The notes under the pieces are model-generated. The model searched no databases. It was not told the DNA's origin and was given only the letters and a program-made list of their open reading frames with translations. Shown here piece by piece: positions 13,308 to 25,025 of a stretch of 64,000 nucleotides of DNA (positions are counted from its first letter, which is position 1; every line of letters starts with the position of its first letter). Where the stretch lies: the NCBI RefSeq assembly GCF_036373705.1, contig NC_089856.1, positions 2,829,001 to 2,893,000 of the forward strand. The letters are read 5' to 3'. Origin of the DNA: Amia ocellicauda (lineage: Eukaryota > Chordata > Actinopteri > Amiiformes > Amiidae). The position numbers and the translations under genes were made by a program.

Positions 13308-14079
13308 CTGATATAGGCACATTTAATTGTAATTTAGTTGTATTCGTTAAATGTATACTTTATATATTTATACTTCATTTAAATATGATTATTCTAATTA
13401 TATAGTATATATAGTATTTAATGTATATGTTGTAATATGGTCATCATATAATAAACTATATTTGTAATTTGGCTGAAGTTTTTTCTTAAAAAATTTTAAT
13501 AGCGACGTAGACAAATTAATATTACAGCACCACTACAATACTATTAATAATATTGATTTATATTTTAGTAAAACTTTGAACAGACATAATAAAACGTATA
13601 AATCACCGTCTTATTTTAATGTGTGAAGTTGACTTTGTGTTGCTTTGTTATCTACTGCTTTGACTTATTTGTCTCGATTATTATTGTAATTTTGCAGCAG
13701 TTCATACGAAATGCAGTGCCGCTTTTTGGAAACGTCTACATATTGTGTGTAATATTGAATGCACCACAGTTTGCTCGCTGCGTGTCATATTCTCTGGTTT
13801 CCAATAAAACACCAACAAACACCAAATATGACATTTCAAGAACTGAACCGGGACGAGCCCGCTAACCCAGAGTCCAACAGGGACACGAAACCCACGTCGC
13901 AAGGGATCAGAGATGGATCCTGCTGTGCGTTTCAGTTTCAGCCCTTCTAGATCTGGAAGCAAACACGAATTAAATGAAAATAAAACAATAATTGGGAACT
14001 TTTCCGGCACCCCGTGGCGAGCTTGTGTATTACCGCAACCCGTCCGTGCGCTTTGCCTCGCAGTGCGGGCGGAACCGAA

Positions 14080-14231
14080 AGAGCGGGGCGGCGTTTCCCG
14101 GAAAGAGTCCGGAGCCGGTCGAGGGGGACCCGGAAGAGCGGCCGGCGTTCTAGAACGAGCAACATGGCGCCGCCCAGTGAGGCGCGTCTGAAGGAGAGCG
14201 GGTATCGCGGCCGATACATGTCTGCGACTAT
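14080..14231 (+). promoter_or_regulatory. CpG-rich ECSIT promoter and probable 5' untranslated exon
   Basis: About 14.02-14.24 kb is strongly CpG-rich. It contains an AACATGGCGCC element (ATG at 14164), of the YY1-like type common at housekeeping starts. A clean donor (AT|GTGAGT) ends the exon at 14231. The acceptor at 14777, after a T-rich tract, would join it to the leader 13 bases before the ECSIT start codon. Spliced this way, the ATG at 14164 opens a 23-codon upstream frame that stops 10 nt before the ECSIT start. Exon use is inferred from splice signals only. Confidence 0.55.
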
Positions 14232-14790
14232 GTGAGTATTTCATTCGTGGAAAACCAGCCGCCGCGTTGCAATGAGGTATTCGTTTGACGACGTGGGGTT
14301 GTTTAAGTTGGCGACCCCCTTTAAAAGTGCAGCAACAACGAGGCTGAGCGACACCTGCAGGGACGGACAGAGCCTGGCGGGTGTCCTTGCGTGGTCTCCA
14401 CAGGACAAGAGCATTGCATGCCACTGGAATGCATTCACCAGTTAACCAATTCAGAATATGGTTTGTGATTTGTTAACTACCCTTGCAATGCCGGCACCGT
14501 GACTTAGACAATTATGAATATAGTCTATCAGCTTCCCTTAATGTTACACCTGGTTAATTAGTAACCTAGTACAGGTAAGACCAGTACAGGTTAATAAACA
14601 GTGAAGGTGTTTTACTGAACTGTCAGAACAACCAAATAAACAATATGGTCAACCTGAGCCAACCTGCCATAATCAACCATTGAGAACCTCGTTTCTAGTT
14701 CACATGCGTCACACCGATAGCTGATTGATAATTGAAACGCTTTTCATTCTGTTTGTTGTTGTTTTTGTGTCGTTCAGTTAGTGTGTAACC

Positions 14791-17700
14791 ATGAGCCGCG
14801 CACGGTTTCTGACGCTGGCGCAGGAGCTCGGCACCCTGGTGCCCAGAGCCAGGGCGGCTGCTCTGAGTGCAGCTCCACACCGAGTTCCCACAGCAGCCTT
14901 CCCCAACACAGGAAACGCACGCTACGGCCCGGTGAGTGATCTCGCACCTTCTCCCCTGGTTTATCATCTTTCTGCTCCACGATCTTGGGAGCACCGCTGC
15001 AGAGGCACACACTGCTAGGGTCTCCGGCTCTGGTCCCGGCGAGACACCCGGTCTCTAGATTGTGATGGCAGGCTCTCCGTTATTTAAACTAACCAAGAGT
15101 TGTTAATTAGACGGGTGGGTCAGAGCCAAACCTCAAAAAGATGCATCTGCAGTGAATTCATAGTAAACGCTCAGTGTCCGGTGTTTCAAACCTCCTTGTT
15201 GTGTTTCACAGTCGGCGTTGAGATGTTTCCACAGGAGCAGCAGGTTGGCGGAGATGAAACCCACCTGTACGGACGGCGGGCAATCGGGAATTGAGACGGG
15301 CAGATCCCTGGCCACCCCTGAAGACCTGTTCGAGCGGTTGGCCCGGGACTCCAGGACCAAGGCCACGTTCAACCGGGTGCTGGACACGTTCGTGAAGCGG
15401 GACGTCCGCCGGCGGGGCCACGTGGAGTTCATCTACGCGGCGCTGAGCAAGATGCCGGAGTTCGGCGTGGAGCGGGACCTGTCCGTCTACAACAAGCTGC
15501 TGGACGTCTTCCCCAAAGAGGTGTTCGTGCCGCACAACTTCATCCAGCGCATGTTCAACCACTACCCCCGGCAGCAGGAGTGCGCCGTCCAGCTGCTGGA
15601 GCAGATGGAGAACTACGGTGCGTCCTGCGTCTTAATATAAGAACATGAGAGAGTGTCCAAGCGAGAGGAGGCCATTCGCCCCATCGTGCTCGTTTGGTGT
15701 CCATTAATATATAAGTGATCAAGGATCTTATCCAGTCTGTTTCTGAATGTTCCCAAATTGTCTCTTCAGCCACATCGCTGGGGAGTTTGTTCAGATTGTG
15801 ACGCCTCTCTGTGTGAAGAAGTGTCTCCTGTTTTCTGTCTTGAATGCCTTGAAGCCCAATTTCCATTTGTGTCCCCGGGTGCGTGTGTCCCTGCTGATCT
15901 GGAAAAGCTCCTCTGGTTTGATGTGGTCGATGCCCTTCATGATTTTGAAGACTTGGATCAAGTCCCCACGTAGTCTCCTCTGTTCCAGGGTGAAAAGGTT
16001 CAGTTCCTCAGTCTCTCAGTAGGACATTCCCTTCAGACCTGGAATAAGTCCGGCCGGTTTAACACGCTGCTCGATCCTTGTAGGACATTTTATAGCCTAC
16101 AGCTTTGTCTAATGAAAGGTATACGTTTGCCTGTTTTATTTCTCTCTCTCTCACACAGGGATCATGCCCAACGTGGAGACCAAAGTCCTCCTCGTCCAGA
16201 TCTTCGGGCTGAAGGGCCACCCCGTACGCAAATACCAGCGCCTCCTGTACTGGTTCCCACGGTTCAAGAACATCAACCCCTACCCGCTCCCAGAGCAGCT
16301 CCCGCAGGACCCCCTGGACCTGGCGCGCCTCAGCCTGGCGCGCATAACCGACAACCTGGACGCCGAGGTCACGGTGTACCAGGTAGGGCCCATGGTCACA
16401 GCGCGGGTCAACGCCCAGCCTGCCGCCCGTTCACCCTTAACGTGTCCCTTCCCTCCTGTCCACACAGATGCCCTACAGCGACGTCTCCGACGCGGGAGAA
16501 GAAATCTCCCAGCCGCACATCGTAGGTACGGCCGATGGCTTTTCTGTTGTTTTGGTCAGGGTGTCTGGGTGGGGCGTCTGGGTTGAACTTTGGGACAAGA
16601 GGCGCCACTTGGATGCAGGTTTACTGGCCAGTGATCCAGTGGCTCACCGGCAGCCTCGTCTTCATACAGGTCTTTGGCCAACATGGCCCAGTTAGGCAAT
16701 TCAGAGTGTGCGAAAGCTGACACTCTCTCCCTCTCTTTTCTCTCTCCTCCTCCTCCTCTCACTTTCCCCTCTCTTTCTCCTCCTTCTCTCCCTTTCCTCT
16801 TTTCTTTGCTCTCCTTTCCCCCTCTCCACTCCTCCTCTCCTTCATCTCCTTTTCCTAATTTCTCTTCCTTTTCTCTCTCGCCTCCTTCTCCCATGTCTTC
16901 TCCTTCTCTCACTTTCCCCTCCTCCTCTCCCTTTACGCTTTTCCTTCCTCTCCTTTCTTCTTCGCCTCTCCCCCTACTTCTCTCCTTCCTCTCCTCTTCC
17001 TTTCCTCCTTCTCCTTCCTCTCTCCTCCTTTTCTTAATCTCTCCCTTTCCTGTCTCTCCTCCTTCTCACTTTCCCCTTCTCATTTTACTCTTCTTTCCTC
17101 TCCTTTCTCCCCCTTTCATCTCCTACTTCTCTCCCTTTCCTCTCTCCTCATCTCTCTCCCTTTCCTGTCTGTCTCTCTCCCATTCTCTCCTTCCTCTCCC
17201 ACTCTCTCTTTACTCCTTCTCTCCCTTTCTGCTCCTCTCCTCCTCCTTTCCTTGTCTCTCTGCCTCTCTCCTCTCCTCCTTCTCTCTCTCAGGCATTCAG
17301 AGTCCGCAGCAGCGCTCCCTGCTGGCCAGGCACAACCCCAGCCGGCCCGTGTTCGTGGAGGGCCCATTCCCGCTGTGGCTGAGGAAGACCTGCGTGTTTT
17401 ACTACGTCCTCCGGGCCGACCCCCCGCCGCCCCAGGAACAGGTGGGGAGAGACGTCCGAGTAGATCGGCCGTCCGGCCTTTCAGAGGAATAACGTCCGCC
17501 AGGGTTAGTTTTCACGGCCATCTGTGTGAGGCTGTCGTGTCGCCTGGCAGGTGGAGGAGCCCCTGGACCCCGAGAGGAGCCTCTACTACCCCCTGGTGCT
17601 GGACCTGGACTTGGACCGACACCTGGGGGACGACGACCGCTTCGAGGTGGACGAAGGTGAGGCGCCGAGGCACGGACAGACGGGGATGAACTATCGGCGA

Positions 17701-18507
17701 GCCGATCCTCGTGGGGAGGAGAGACGGGAGGGGAAAATGATAAACGTAGAACCCGGGTCGATTCCAGAACTGCGACTAATTCAACATTCTTTCCCCCGCA
17801 TTCTAGTGAGAACATTGTACGTGTGTTTTTAATGGTTTCGTTACGATTAACCGGCGTGAAACCACAACACCGATCGCCTACTGTGGGTCAGAACCAGCGG
17901 ATCTGGACCAAAACACCATTAGACAAAGAAAGGGGGTTGATTTTAAATAAAAAATCTATACATGTTTTCACTGTAAAGATGTCTAACCCTTACTTGTGAT
18001 TTATAACTAGTTAATCGATTGTGTGACACGTGTTTCTTATTGTATATTTTGTGCAGTTTGTGCAGCCAGAGTCTCTTTCAAACTGCATGAGGTGACATCT
18101 CTTCTCCAATAAGAACCCCACTTCACACAAGCTATTAATTTATATATTACATCGAGGGCATTCCGGAACTACCCAACATATGTATTTAATTGTATTGCAT
18201 TCTGGTGTTGAATTCCCGGGCCCTGTTCTCCTGTACGAGGCCCGTGTGCGAGTCCGGGCAGCTAACCCCGTGTCGTGTCGTTGTGTGCTCGGCAGTGGCG
18301 GAGGGCCCCGTGTTCGCGATGTGCATGGCGGGCTCCGGGGACCAGGCCACGCTGTTCAAGTGGATCTCCGGCCTCCAGGAAACCAACCCGGTGCTGGGCA
18401 GAACCCCCACGGTGTTCCGGCTGGAGTCCGTCCCGCGAGAGATCCAGAGCGCCGCCGAGGCTGCCGTGGAGGAGGAGCACCCCCGCAGCCAGGGCATGAA
18501 GCAGTGA
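14791..18507 (+). CDS. ECSIT: ECSIT, mitochondrial complex I assembly / Toll-signalling adaptor (7 coding exons)
   Basis: ECSIT acts with NDUFAF1 and ACAD9 in mitochondrial complex I assembly, and as an adaptor near TRAF6 and MEKK1 in Toll signalling. I read the coding exons as 14791-14931, 15212-15617, 16159-16382, 16468-16525, 17293-17441, 17551-17656 and 18296-18507. All have GT-AG borders and all joins keep frame, giving 431 residues, the same length as human ECSIT. Recognisable family blocks are [83 protein letters not shown] and [10 protein letters not shown]. The basic, alanine-rich N-terminus fits a mitochondrial targeting peptide. Intron 2 holds a LINE fragment, and intron 4 is almost wholly polypyrimidine. 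ZGLP1 converges on it from the right. Confidence 0.95.
15637..16050 (-). mobile_element. CR1-type LINE 3' fragment in ECSIT intron 2
   Basis: On the minus strand this reads as the C-terminal end of a non-LTR retrotransposon reverse transcriptase (for example [16 protein letters not shown]). It shares its sequence and its 3' end, about 'CTTATGTTCTTA', with the copies at 27.5, 31.4, 39.4 and 44.5 kb. It is 5' truncated and non-functional. Confidence 0.85.
16725..17292 (+). repeat. 570-bp polypyrimidine tract filling ECSIT intron 4
   Basis: Nearly every base is C or T (CTCC, CTTT and TCTCTCC units) up to the exon 5 acceptor at 17292. On the opposite strand it is a purine tract that can translate as Glu/Lys/Arg-rich frames, which are artefacts. 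It supplies an extreme polypyrimidine tract for the splice acceptor and could form triplex DNA. Confidence 0.9.
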
Positions 18508-18648
18508 GAGCACGGGACCGAGCAGCGCTGGACTCGCATCGCCTGGCTTCTCTCACGGCAGGAGCAGGATGATTTGCCCAGAAGTGTGTTGGCAGCATCA
18601 CAACGGTCATTTGTGCAGCTTGTCACACCCCCAGTTAAGGGGTCTGTA

Positions 18649-18654
18649 AATAAA
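18649..18654 (+). terminator. ECSIT polyadenylation signal
   Basis: AATAAA lies 142 nt beyond the ECSIT stop. A second AATAAA at 18900-18905, followed by GT-rich DNA, is an alternative, longer 3' end. Confidence 0.65.
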
Positions 18655-18929
18655 ATAACCCCATCTCAGATCCACACGAGAAAACGGTTTCTGTAGTGCA
18701 TGTTGTCCGCTGTCCTTGATAACAATTTGGAACTAATCGCCAATAAGTAACGAATAATCTGACGGTTGGCTTTATTTTCTCTGGATTTTCTCCGTATTTC
18801 AGGTCCAATCCAGAGAATAATAACTGCCGGCATTTGGAAGTTAAGTCTCCCTCCAAACCTCAAGGACTCTCGTGTCAGCATCTGCATTTCCGCCTCGAGG
18901 AATAAACAATGTCTTTACTGTTCATGTAG

Positions 18930-19781
18930 TGTGTGTCTCTCTTTGACCATCTGAGAAGCCGGTGCCGTCTCCAGAAACCAGCACAAACAGCTCTGGGCTC
19001 GCAGTGGAAACAAACGTCAATTTGCTTGTTTTCAATTATTATACAGGATATATAGGGATGATTCCACCAGCACACTCTTAGAGGAGAAACAGCCAATCCT
19101 TCCCATTGACACGTGTTCATTTCCACCTTCACACTGATCATCACAGCTTCACTGCCTCGGCCGCTGGGTCAGTCACTCCGCTCTCTGTGTTTCTGGGTGA
19201 TGGTCACAGATATTGACCACATTAATCCGAATCAACGATATTCAGACAGTCAGTATAACAATTAATCAAACCACGTTCACTTCTCGGGTATATATTTTCA
19301 GAGTCTGTAAACACCTATTCGGCCTGGAGAAAACTGAAGATCCCAGCTGTGAATAAAACAGTTTGATGAACTCTCGATTAAATGAATCCACTTCTGACTC
19401 CGATTAGGCTGGTTTGACAACGTTTTAATCGGTCGTACCACCGCCTTGTGTTTGATACAGACTTGAACGAAAAGTATTGAAAACATTCAGTTTTGGGTAA
19501 CCGCTACGACTAAATCAAATAAATCTGTCCCACAAGCAACAGAAGAAAAGAACAAAACATTTTAGGAACAACCCTTAAATACCTATTCTTGGTATATGTA
19601 CTGCCAATTTTTCTTATTTTAATATTTCCATACAGCATTTTATACACATTATGTACAGAGTTACTTTCAAGTAATACGATTTGCAAAAAATATTCTAAAC
19701 TATTAAAAGATGCGTAAACAGAAGCTTTAAAATCCATTTTACTATCCTGGATGTGTATCTGTGCCTGAAGGTCATGCCTAT

Positions 19782-19815
<34 letters not shown>

Positions 19816-20130
19816 TTGAGAAGCAGATGCTTCCACCTACAAAATGAAATCCTGTTACTAAACCAGACAGGAAATACATGTAATTGCGTTGCTGGAAAAG
19901 ATAATCGCACAGCCTGAGAAACAAACCCAATTCCCGCAAGAGCTTGGTGCCTCTTGGTTGAAGTTTCACCGAAGTGGCAGAAACAATACAGATTTCTGTA
20001 CGTCTGCCTGACTGACCCTCCTGAGGGAAGGGGATCCAGTGAGATTCTGGTTTCGGTATTTTTGCCAGCAACTTGTGAAACCGCCACAGAAGCATCGTGT
20101 GCTTTCCTAATTCGGGTGGCCCAGCGGTGT
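18930..20130. other. ECSIT-ZGLP1 convergent spacer
   Basis: No coding exon seen. It contains a (CA)n repeat at 19782-19814. Both flanking genes point into it, so it should hold their 3' ends. Confidence 0.5.
19782..19814. repeat. (CA)n microsatellite
   Basis: About 16 CA units. Confidence 0.95.
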
Positions 20131-20136
20131 TTTAAT
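20131..20136 (-). terminator. possible ZGLP1 polyadenylation signal (ATTAAA)
   Basis: The plus-strand TTTAAT-type hexamer near here reads ATTAAA on the minus strand, about 600 bp beyond the ZGLP1 stop. It is a weak candidate; no AATAAA was seen closer. Confidence 0.25.
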
Positions 20137-20171
20137 GTTGAGAGAATGGATAGCAAATGAAAGTTCAACAA

Positions 20172-20218
20172 ACTTATATATTATATATATATATATACAC
20201 ACAACACACACACACACC
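20172..20218. repeat. (TA)n/(CA)n microsatellite
   Basis: Mixed TA then CA dinucleotide run, interrupted, within the likely ZGLP1 3' flank. Confidence 0.8.
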
Positions 20219-20734
20219 ATCACATACATCCACACAATAAAATAAAGAAACTTTTCCCAGTCCTTCAATACAACTGAACTAATCCGACTCTTATGAGTGC
20301 GGGGTGCATCAAGGGCCCATCAAGGGCACAGCGGAGCCGCGCTCACCTGAACACAGTCTCCAGTCACTAACGTTTGGGTTTGGTCAGTCCTGAGAATGGC
20401 ACACACTTAACGCAGGCCAGGAGAGGGGAATCCTCTCACATGTAGGAATCACAGATTTTCTCTCTTTTACCTACAAACATGACCACTGAAGAACGAAATC
20501 TCAGCCCACAAGAATCGTGACACTACTGTTCTACACAGTACAACACTTTTCTGCGCAGTTCGCCACGGCGCTCTTAGATCTTGGTAACGGTAGCATGCCG
20601 GTGTTGAGGCGCAGGGGCGAGAATATTTACACATCGATATACGAACCACAGGAGCGCAGTTCTGAAGCGCTCCGGCACGAAGGGAAGGAGACGGCGGCCT
20701 CGCGGAGGGGTTGGCGGAGTCGCGGGTGGGGGGT

Positions 20735-23700
20735 CTACCAGCTCACGTTTTTCCGGTGGGACGCTGCCACTCGCAGGACGTCTCCACACTTCACACACGT
20801 GGAGTTGGAGTTGCCCTCTTTCTTGGGGATGTGCCAGCAGCGGAAACACCGGATGCGGTACTTTTTATACCTGCAAATGGGAAACGCACGGAGCGTTAGG
20901 TGGTTCTGTCTCTTTCCCTCCGAATGAAATGCTGTTTATTCTCTGAGGCCGTTCTGATCCGGCGATGCTCCACTATTTCAGGTTGTTTTTCTTTCAGTCC
21001 CGTGTGCTTTTCTTTCCTGTTTTAAATCTCACTACAATATATTAAAGACAACAAGATATACAATCTCAGATCAGGTAAAGGGTCTTGACCAGCCCTGGTC
21101 CTGGAGGGGCCCCTACCCTGCTGGTTTTTGTTCCAACCAAACTTTTAATTATTTAATTAATTCTTAATTGATGTAACAATCTGCTTAGATTTGACTTTTT
21201 AAATTTTGTAATAAAAGAGTTAGTTCTTTAATAAGTTATTTATACAATGATTCAATACTTGACTTAAAACCCTTAGGGTTTAAAATAATGAAAAGGCTTT
21301 CATTTAGGATATTTTCATTTCAATGAAGTGTTCAATTAGCACGCCGGTCACTCACAGGCCTCATCTTCCGATTCCCACAAGGCCGAGCGGCGGTGCATTT
21401 ACCGTATTCCACACGCGTTGCACAGCGGCGTCCCGTCTTCCGCATCCCTCCACAGCGGGGTTTTCTTCGTGCTGCAGGAGGCACAGATTTTATTCTCTGG
21501 GTGAGAAGAAGAGACAAGTCACATGACAGTCTGTGCTCGACAACCTGGACGAGAGGCAGTGAACAAAGAACTACCTAGAAATGACAAAAAAACATGGTTA
21601 AAAAACAAACCAACAACAAATGTCTGTGGGCACATTACATCAAAGCTTTGACCCACAGAATACCCATGTTCAATGATTCTAATCTAGACCATGTTTGCTT
21701 ATTTACACAACTTTATTACTTGCAGGGAGGTGGGCCTATGTATTGATATGTATGTGTACGTGCGTGTGTATATACACACACACACACACACACACGAGAG
21801 AGAGAGAGAGAGATGCATATATTGGGATTTCTTCGCTTATGTGAGGACAAAACTGTAGATCAGACAGTAACCAAAAAGACGAAAGTGATTCACAAGCCAC
21901 AAGAGTTTTAAATTCCTGCGCAGACACCAGGATTGTCCAGAGGCACACAAGCTCTATAGGGGCCTAAATTACGAGTTTTGGATTACATGAGACTAAGCCT
22001 TTGTGTGGCTACTGTTAAATCGAGCCGCCATCTGAGACCATTTACAGGGCAACACTATCCAAGAACAAATCCCTCCTTTGTGTGCTGAGGCAGCAGTTTC
22101 GACCAATTCCCCTCATTTCCAGATCACAGTAATAATAGAAAATCCGGTGATTATGTAATTGTCAGTGTGTGTTTTTGCTATGGTTAACAACAACAAAACA
22201 ACAACACTAAAACATCCCGTCCCCGGGGCCTAGCCCACCCCAGAGTCCCCCTCTCGCCGAGTGAACTTCCCAAAACTCAACAAGATCTGACACTAAACTC
22301 CAGAGCTGAAGTGCAGGGTTCTCTCCAAAAACCAGGATTTGGTCTGTGAAGGAGAGCCGGGCCAAAGCTTAATAGCTCGTAGGGGTTAATAGCTCGTTTG
22401 ATACACACGTCTGAAACGTGTGTCGTCTGCGTGTAAAGAAGTCACCGGTACTCACTCAGCGGGAAGGCCGGGTCGCTCTCCTCCTCTGAGCTGCTGGTCT
22501 TGCTGGCGCTGGCGAGCGTCTTGCTGACTCTGGGTCGGCGACTTATCTTCCAGAACTCTGCACTGGAAAGCAGTTCAATAGATTCTAAGGTTATTCAAGT
22601 TCATTCAGATGTTAAACCACCTCATTCTTCACTGCTCTTAACTGTCTTGAGGCCCTTATAGAAGGCGCAGGGGGGCCGAGGGGACGGCACCGGTACCTGT
22701 ACTGCGAGGTGATGAGCAGCTGGCACTGGTCCGCCACGTCGCCGCAGAGCTGCGTCTGCATGTGGATGGTCACCCCTCGGAAGGCCGGGTCGTGCCGGTC
22801 GGCGCTCCTCGTGGGGTTCCGCTGTTTGCGCGGCGTCCGGGTGCGGCAGCCGGGGGCAGGGCCGATCTGCATCCTCTCGCCCTCGGCCCCCACGCAGGCC
22901 CAGGAGGGGCCCGGCCCGACCTGCTCCGGCACCAGCTTGTGGCTGGTGTGGATTAGTTCCGCCGTGCCGCACCCGGGCGGGGCTCTGTTCACACAGCCCG
23001 GGCCGGCCGCAGCTTTGCCCGCGGGGATTTCGAGCGAGTTTGAGCTGAAGTCCGTTTTCACGTCTGGCCATAAAGCCGCACCGCAGCAACCCGCACCCAC
23101 GGCCTCCACCGGGGAAGGTACACTGTTAGGCCGCCGAGTTTCACCTTTGTCAGCGCCATCGCTCTGCTGGTCAGCCAGGTACGCAGAATGGTCTGTGCCC
23201 CCTTGCCAGGTTTCTTTGGTAGAGGACAACTCTCTTTTCGGCCCTGAAAGCAGCCCTTTCACACCTGTTGAAATGTTGTTTTCGATGCCGGCACGGATTT
23301 CCTCGCCCGAGTTTGCTTGGGTTTTGCTACCGGACGGCAGGTGGCAGGCCCCTCTCCTCACCGTGCCTGCCGGTGCTGGACTCGTACACCGATCGACACT
23401 TCTGCCCCCCCGGTCTCTCACCTGGCTCACCTCTCTGACCCCGGCTCTGGGTCGCACGGCTCCGTCAGGTCCTTTCCAGGGAACGGTACAATACTCGCCT
23501 CTCACGCCCTCTCCGGACAGCAACGCTTGATCCTGCGCTGCGGGTCGGGCCTCACTGCACACCGTCTCTTTGGCAGCCATCCTTCCGCCGTGCTCCGCCT
23601 CCCCTGCCTCGGACTGCATCAGTTTCTTGCACTGGAGGCTGATGAGGCTCATGACATCCAAGGGGCCACATCCCTCGGAGCTGGGCAGGAACGTAAAAGC

Positions 23701-24012
23701 CCCCGAGTACCTCCCCGGCTCGGCCCGGATGCCCCCTCGTCCCAGGGCTCCAGGGTGGCTTGAGAAGCGAGGAAGAGGAGGAGCAGGGGCTGGAGGAGGG
23801 AGAGGCTCGCTTCTGCAGGGGCTACGATCCAGGGAAAGTGCAGCATTCCCATCTATACTCGACGCCTCCGGCTCGTCTCTCTTGACAGGGGGCACCAGTT
23901 TCGTGGTCTCGTGAAGAAGGTAGAGGATGGTGGTCGGTGGCACCGCATGGTCCGGCAGCTCCTCAGTGGCACAGGGGCCGCCGCCAGCAGGACTCGCAAA
24001 ACCAGAGCTCAT
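20735..24012 (-). CDS. ZGLP1: ZGLP1, GATA-like zinc-finger protein 1 (4 coding exons read)
   Basis: Nuclear GATA-related regulator; mouse ZGLP1 is known for germ-cell (oogenic) fate. Minus-strand exons run 24012-22697, 22562-22456, 21496-21403 and 20870-20735. All have GT-AG borders and in-frame joins, giving 550 residues ending VSW. Exon 3 carries a canonical CX2CX17CX2C GATA finger, Cys479, 482, 500 and 503, with KTPLWRDAEDGTPLCNACGI, nearly identical to mammalian ZGLP1. It continues over the last junction into RYKKYRIRC. A second CX2C-X13-CX2C set follows (Cys514, 517, 531 and 534). The first exon encodes about 438 residues of low-similarity, Gly/Pro/Ser-rich sequence, so the protein is about twice the human length. 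The start at 24012 is the first ATG after a good acceptor at about 24020; a further 5' coding exon is possible. FDX2 lies upstream, as in mammals. Confidence 0.92.
21092..21330. mobile_element. one-ended MITE-like repeat in ZGLP1 last intron
   Basis: It begins with GCCCTGGTCCTGGAGG and continues to CCCTACCCTGCTGGTTTTTG, then AT-rich DNA. From general knowledge, this is the typical terminal sequence of abundant fish non-autonomous DNA elements. I do not see the matching inverted end, so it is probably truncated; the right border is approximate. Confidence 0.55.
21773..21813. repeat. (CA)n(GA)n microsatellite
   Basis: A CA run passes into a GA run within ZGLP1 intron sequence. Confidence 0.9.
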
Positions 24013-25025
24013 TCTGCCGCTGTGGAAGGAAAGAAACGGAGCAAGGAATCAGTTGTAAGTTTTGCGATAGAAAGCTCACCGTACTGGGGTACTGAACACT
24101 CAGCCCATTGAGGGACCCTCACTCCTGGCCCCGGACAGCCATGGCACAGCGGGTTTTATAAGCAAGGTAAAATCCTCAATCCTCACAACCTGGAAAGGCT
24201 AGCCAAGTCCAATTAAGTCCATGATTGATTCAATTAAGTCAGTGAGGCTAAATTGATGGACACCACACATAGCCTCCAGGTCTAAGGGCTGGCCACTGAT
24301 TTTACCCATGATGCACCAGAATTTGAGTAAGCAGTGTCCATCGGGGGCTTTCACCCCTGGACCTGCAGCGGCCCTGTGTTCGCTGCCTCCCATTCCAGCC
24401 AAGCTCTGGGTTTCTTCACAGCAGTCGTCAGCGGTTAAAAGCACTGCATTCAAATTAAACAGCTTTTAAATGTCTTTAAGTGCTCTCTGAGGTCCTGGAC
24501 AGCTGCGATTAAATGAAAACCAGCACCGTGCTTCTACTCCTTTCCGGTATGCAGCTACAGACCTGGACCCTGGAGGGTAAATGTGGTACCATTTGGAAGG
24601 AAACTGTTATTGATTTGGTATGCAACACACAGGACTGGCTTGTTCAGTAATACAAGGTGAATTAGAAACATCCGAAGCTCTGGGTTTGGACACATAGCCC
24701 AGCCCTGGAGATCCGTCATCCCTCAGCACAGCCACACACAGCTCGTATGCACTGATCTCAGGGCTGTTTGTGTACTTTATTCCTAAATAAAGTCAGAGCC
24801 CCCAGCAGCACAACTGCACAAAACTGCACAAAACTGCACCACACGGACGGAGAAACGCCCCGACAGATGAAGCGGCACCTGAAGCTTCCTAGCAGAGACA
24901 AAAAAGTGATTGAATAGGAACTATTTTAGTTAACGACGGTAACCCTGAATACACACACACACCGTATACAATTCGGAAACGGACTTCCACGTCCAACACG
25001 AATCTCTAAAACACTGCGGTCACAC

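Larger units (their letters stand above)
8867..14080. other. AT-rich intergenic region between FoxD and ECSIT
   Basis: No coding exon recognised. It holds simple repeats, one hairpin element at 13.19-13.31 kb and non-repetitive stretches of more complex composition, notably 11,100-11,700 with several TAATTA/TAATTG homeodomain-type cores. These are plausible enhancers for the neighbouring developmental gene, but that is unproven. Confidence 0.5.

Noticed and set aside
13702..14424. 240-codon minus-strand frame over the ECSIT promoter
   Set aside because: It spans the CpG island and AT-rich flank without domain or family resemblance, and is explained by low stop-codon density in CpG-rich DNA.
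16556..17492. Ser/Pro/Leu-rich plus frame and Glu/Lys/Arg-rich minus frames in ECSIT intron 4
   Set aside because: They come from the polypyrimidine tract; the plus frame merely runs into exon 5 in another frame.
22622..23530. Alternative frames across the large ZGLP1 exon
   Set aside because: They lack continuity into the GATA-finger exons; the minus frame starting at 24012 splices in phase to the finger.
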